From Daejeonella sp. (GTDB lineage: Bacteria > Bacteroidota > Bacteroidia > Sphingobacteriales > Sphingobacteriaceae): 53,687 nt of DNA. The DNA lies in contig NZ_JAUYSS010000022.1 in NCBI RefSeq assembly GCF_030695525.1, forward strand, positions 1-53,687, written 5' to 3'. This document shows positions 53,458 to 53,687 of the stretch, piece after piece. The position numbers and the translations under genes were made by a program. The notes below the pieces were generated by a model. That model saw only the letters and a list, made by a program, of their open reading frames with translations, made no database searches and had not been told where the DNA came from. Each line of letters opens with the position of its first letter. Position 1 is the stretch's first letter.

Positions 53458-53687
53458 CTAAATAAGTGTTTAATGATCCTTTGAATTTTATACATGAAGA
53501 TTTAAAAGTCAGGATTGTTGATCATTCCCAATTGACGATTATTGAACACTAGTGTCCGGGGAAATTGAAATCGTAAGATTAAAAATCAAATCTCATAATT
53601 TTCTCTCTACTTTTCCTGCAGCAGAAAAGTAGCAAAATGCCGCCGCTGCACCTGATGCTATTAAAGTTAATGCTTTGGCTTGGCCTA
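53458..53687. other. Right window end, no confident gene
   Basis: No plus-strand gene is recognised. A 31-codon open frame on the minus strand runs from the window end to a stop at 53593-53595 and could be the tail of a gene starting to the right; this is too short to call. Confidence 0.3.

Noticed and set aside
53593..53687. Minus-strand open frame at the right edge
   Set aside because: About 31 codons open to the window end, too short to judge without the neighbouring sequence.
1..53687. CRISPR array, tRNA, rRNA or insertion sequence
   Set aside because: No regular repeat-spacer series, cloverleaf, rRNA core or transposase-like frame was recognised.

Overview
The window looks like a chromosome segment from a member of the Bacteroidota, probably a Sphingobacteriia/Chitinophagia-type environmental bacterium. 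The signs are a SusC/SusD outer-membrane uptake pair controlled by an ECF sigma factor and a FecR-type anti-sigma factor, several promoters of the Bacteroidota form TTTG-N19..21-TAnnTTTG, frequent TTG/GTG starts, a DUF4293 gene, and many small intergenic palindromes. Only one gene (32638-33105) is on the minus strand.

Region 1 (1-32062) is one long plus-strand catabolic locus. A 5'-truncated SelA-like PLP enzyme runs in from the left edge. The regulatory and uptake block follows: sigma factor, FecR, a SusC carrying an STN signalling domain, and SusD. A hairpin after susD (8369-8414) separates it from about 18 closely spaced genes: two paralogous Tat-signal proteins of unknown function, two exported cog3964-type amidohydrolases, three Tat-signal SelA-like PLP enzymes, two exported RidA-like proteins in tandem, a bile-acid:sodium-symporter-family permease, an M81/MlrC-type metallopeptidase, an exported gamma-glutamyltransferase-like hydrolase, an exported beta-propeller dehydrogenase fused to cytochrome c, a CBM9-like protein, and then apparently cytosolic enzymes: a 3-hydroxyacyl-CoA dehydrogenase-type enzyme, a class III aminotransferase, a GlcD/GlcF-like FAD/Fe-S oxidoreductase and a 3-hydroxybutyrate-dehydrogenase-like SDR. 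My inference is that an amide- or amine-containing compound enters through SusCD, is deacylated and deaminated in the periplasm with RidA handling imine intermediates, and the resulting acids are imported and oxidised. The substrate is unknown. This is the best candidate for an undescribed system.

Region 2 (32063-38546) is ordinary chromosome: DUF4293 protein, TruA, an ABC exporter, a dicarboxylate/glutamate symporter and SucD. Two intergenic stretches (32063-32637 and 37136-37667) are packed with short palindromic repeats.

Region 3 (about 38800-42130) looks acquired: an Mrr-like nuclease, a DUF4143-type ATPase and a UPF0158 protein. Two elements (39640-39771 and 41989-42113) have conserved inverted ends and variable centres, one after the nuclease gene and one after the UPF0158 gene, as attC recombination sites lie in integron cassette arrays. 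No integrase is visible.

Region 4 (42132-49554) carries an acyl-CoA synthetase, an RlpA-like protein, MsrB, a FabG-like reductase, a SIMPL-domain protein, a large membrane-anchored protein with a VWA-like region and a small hypothetical protein. Region 5 (49842-53457) is a translationally coupled peptide-export operon: HlyD-type adaptor, C39-peptidase ABC transporter and a small HTH protein. No rRNA, tRNA, CRISPR array or transposase was recognised.
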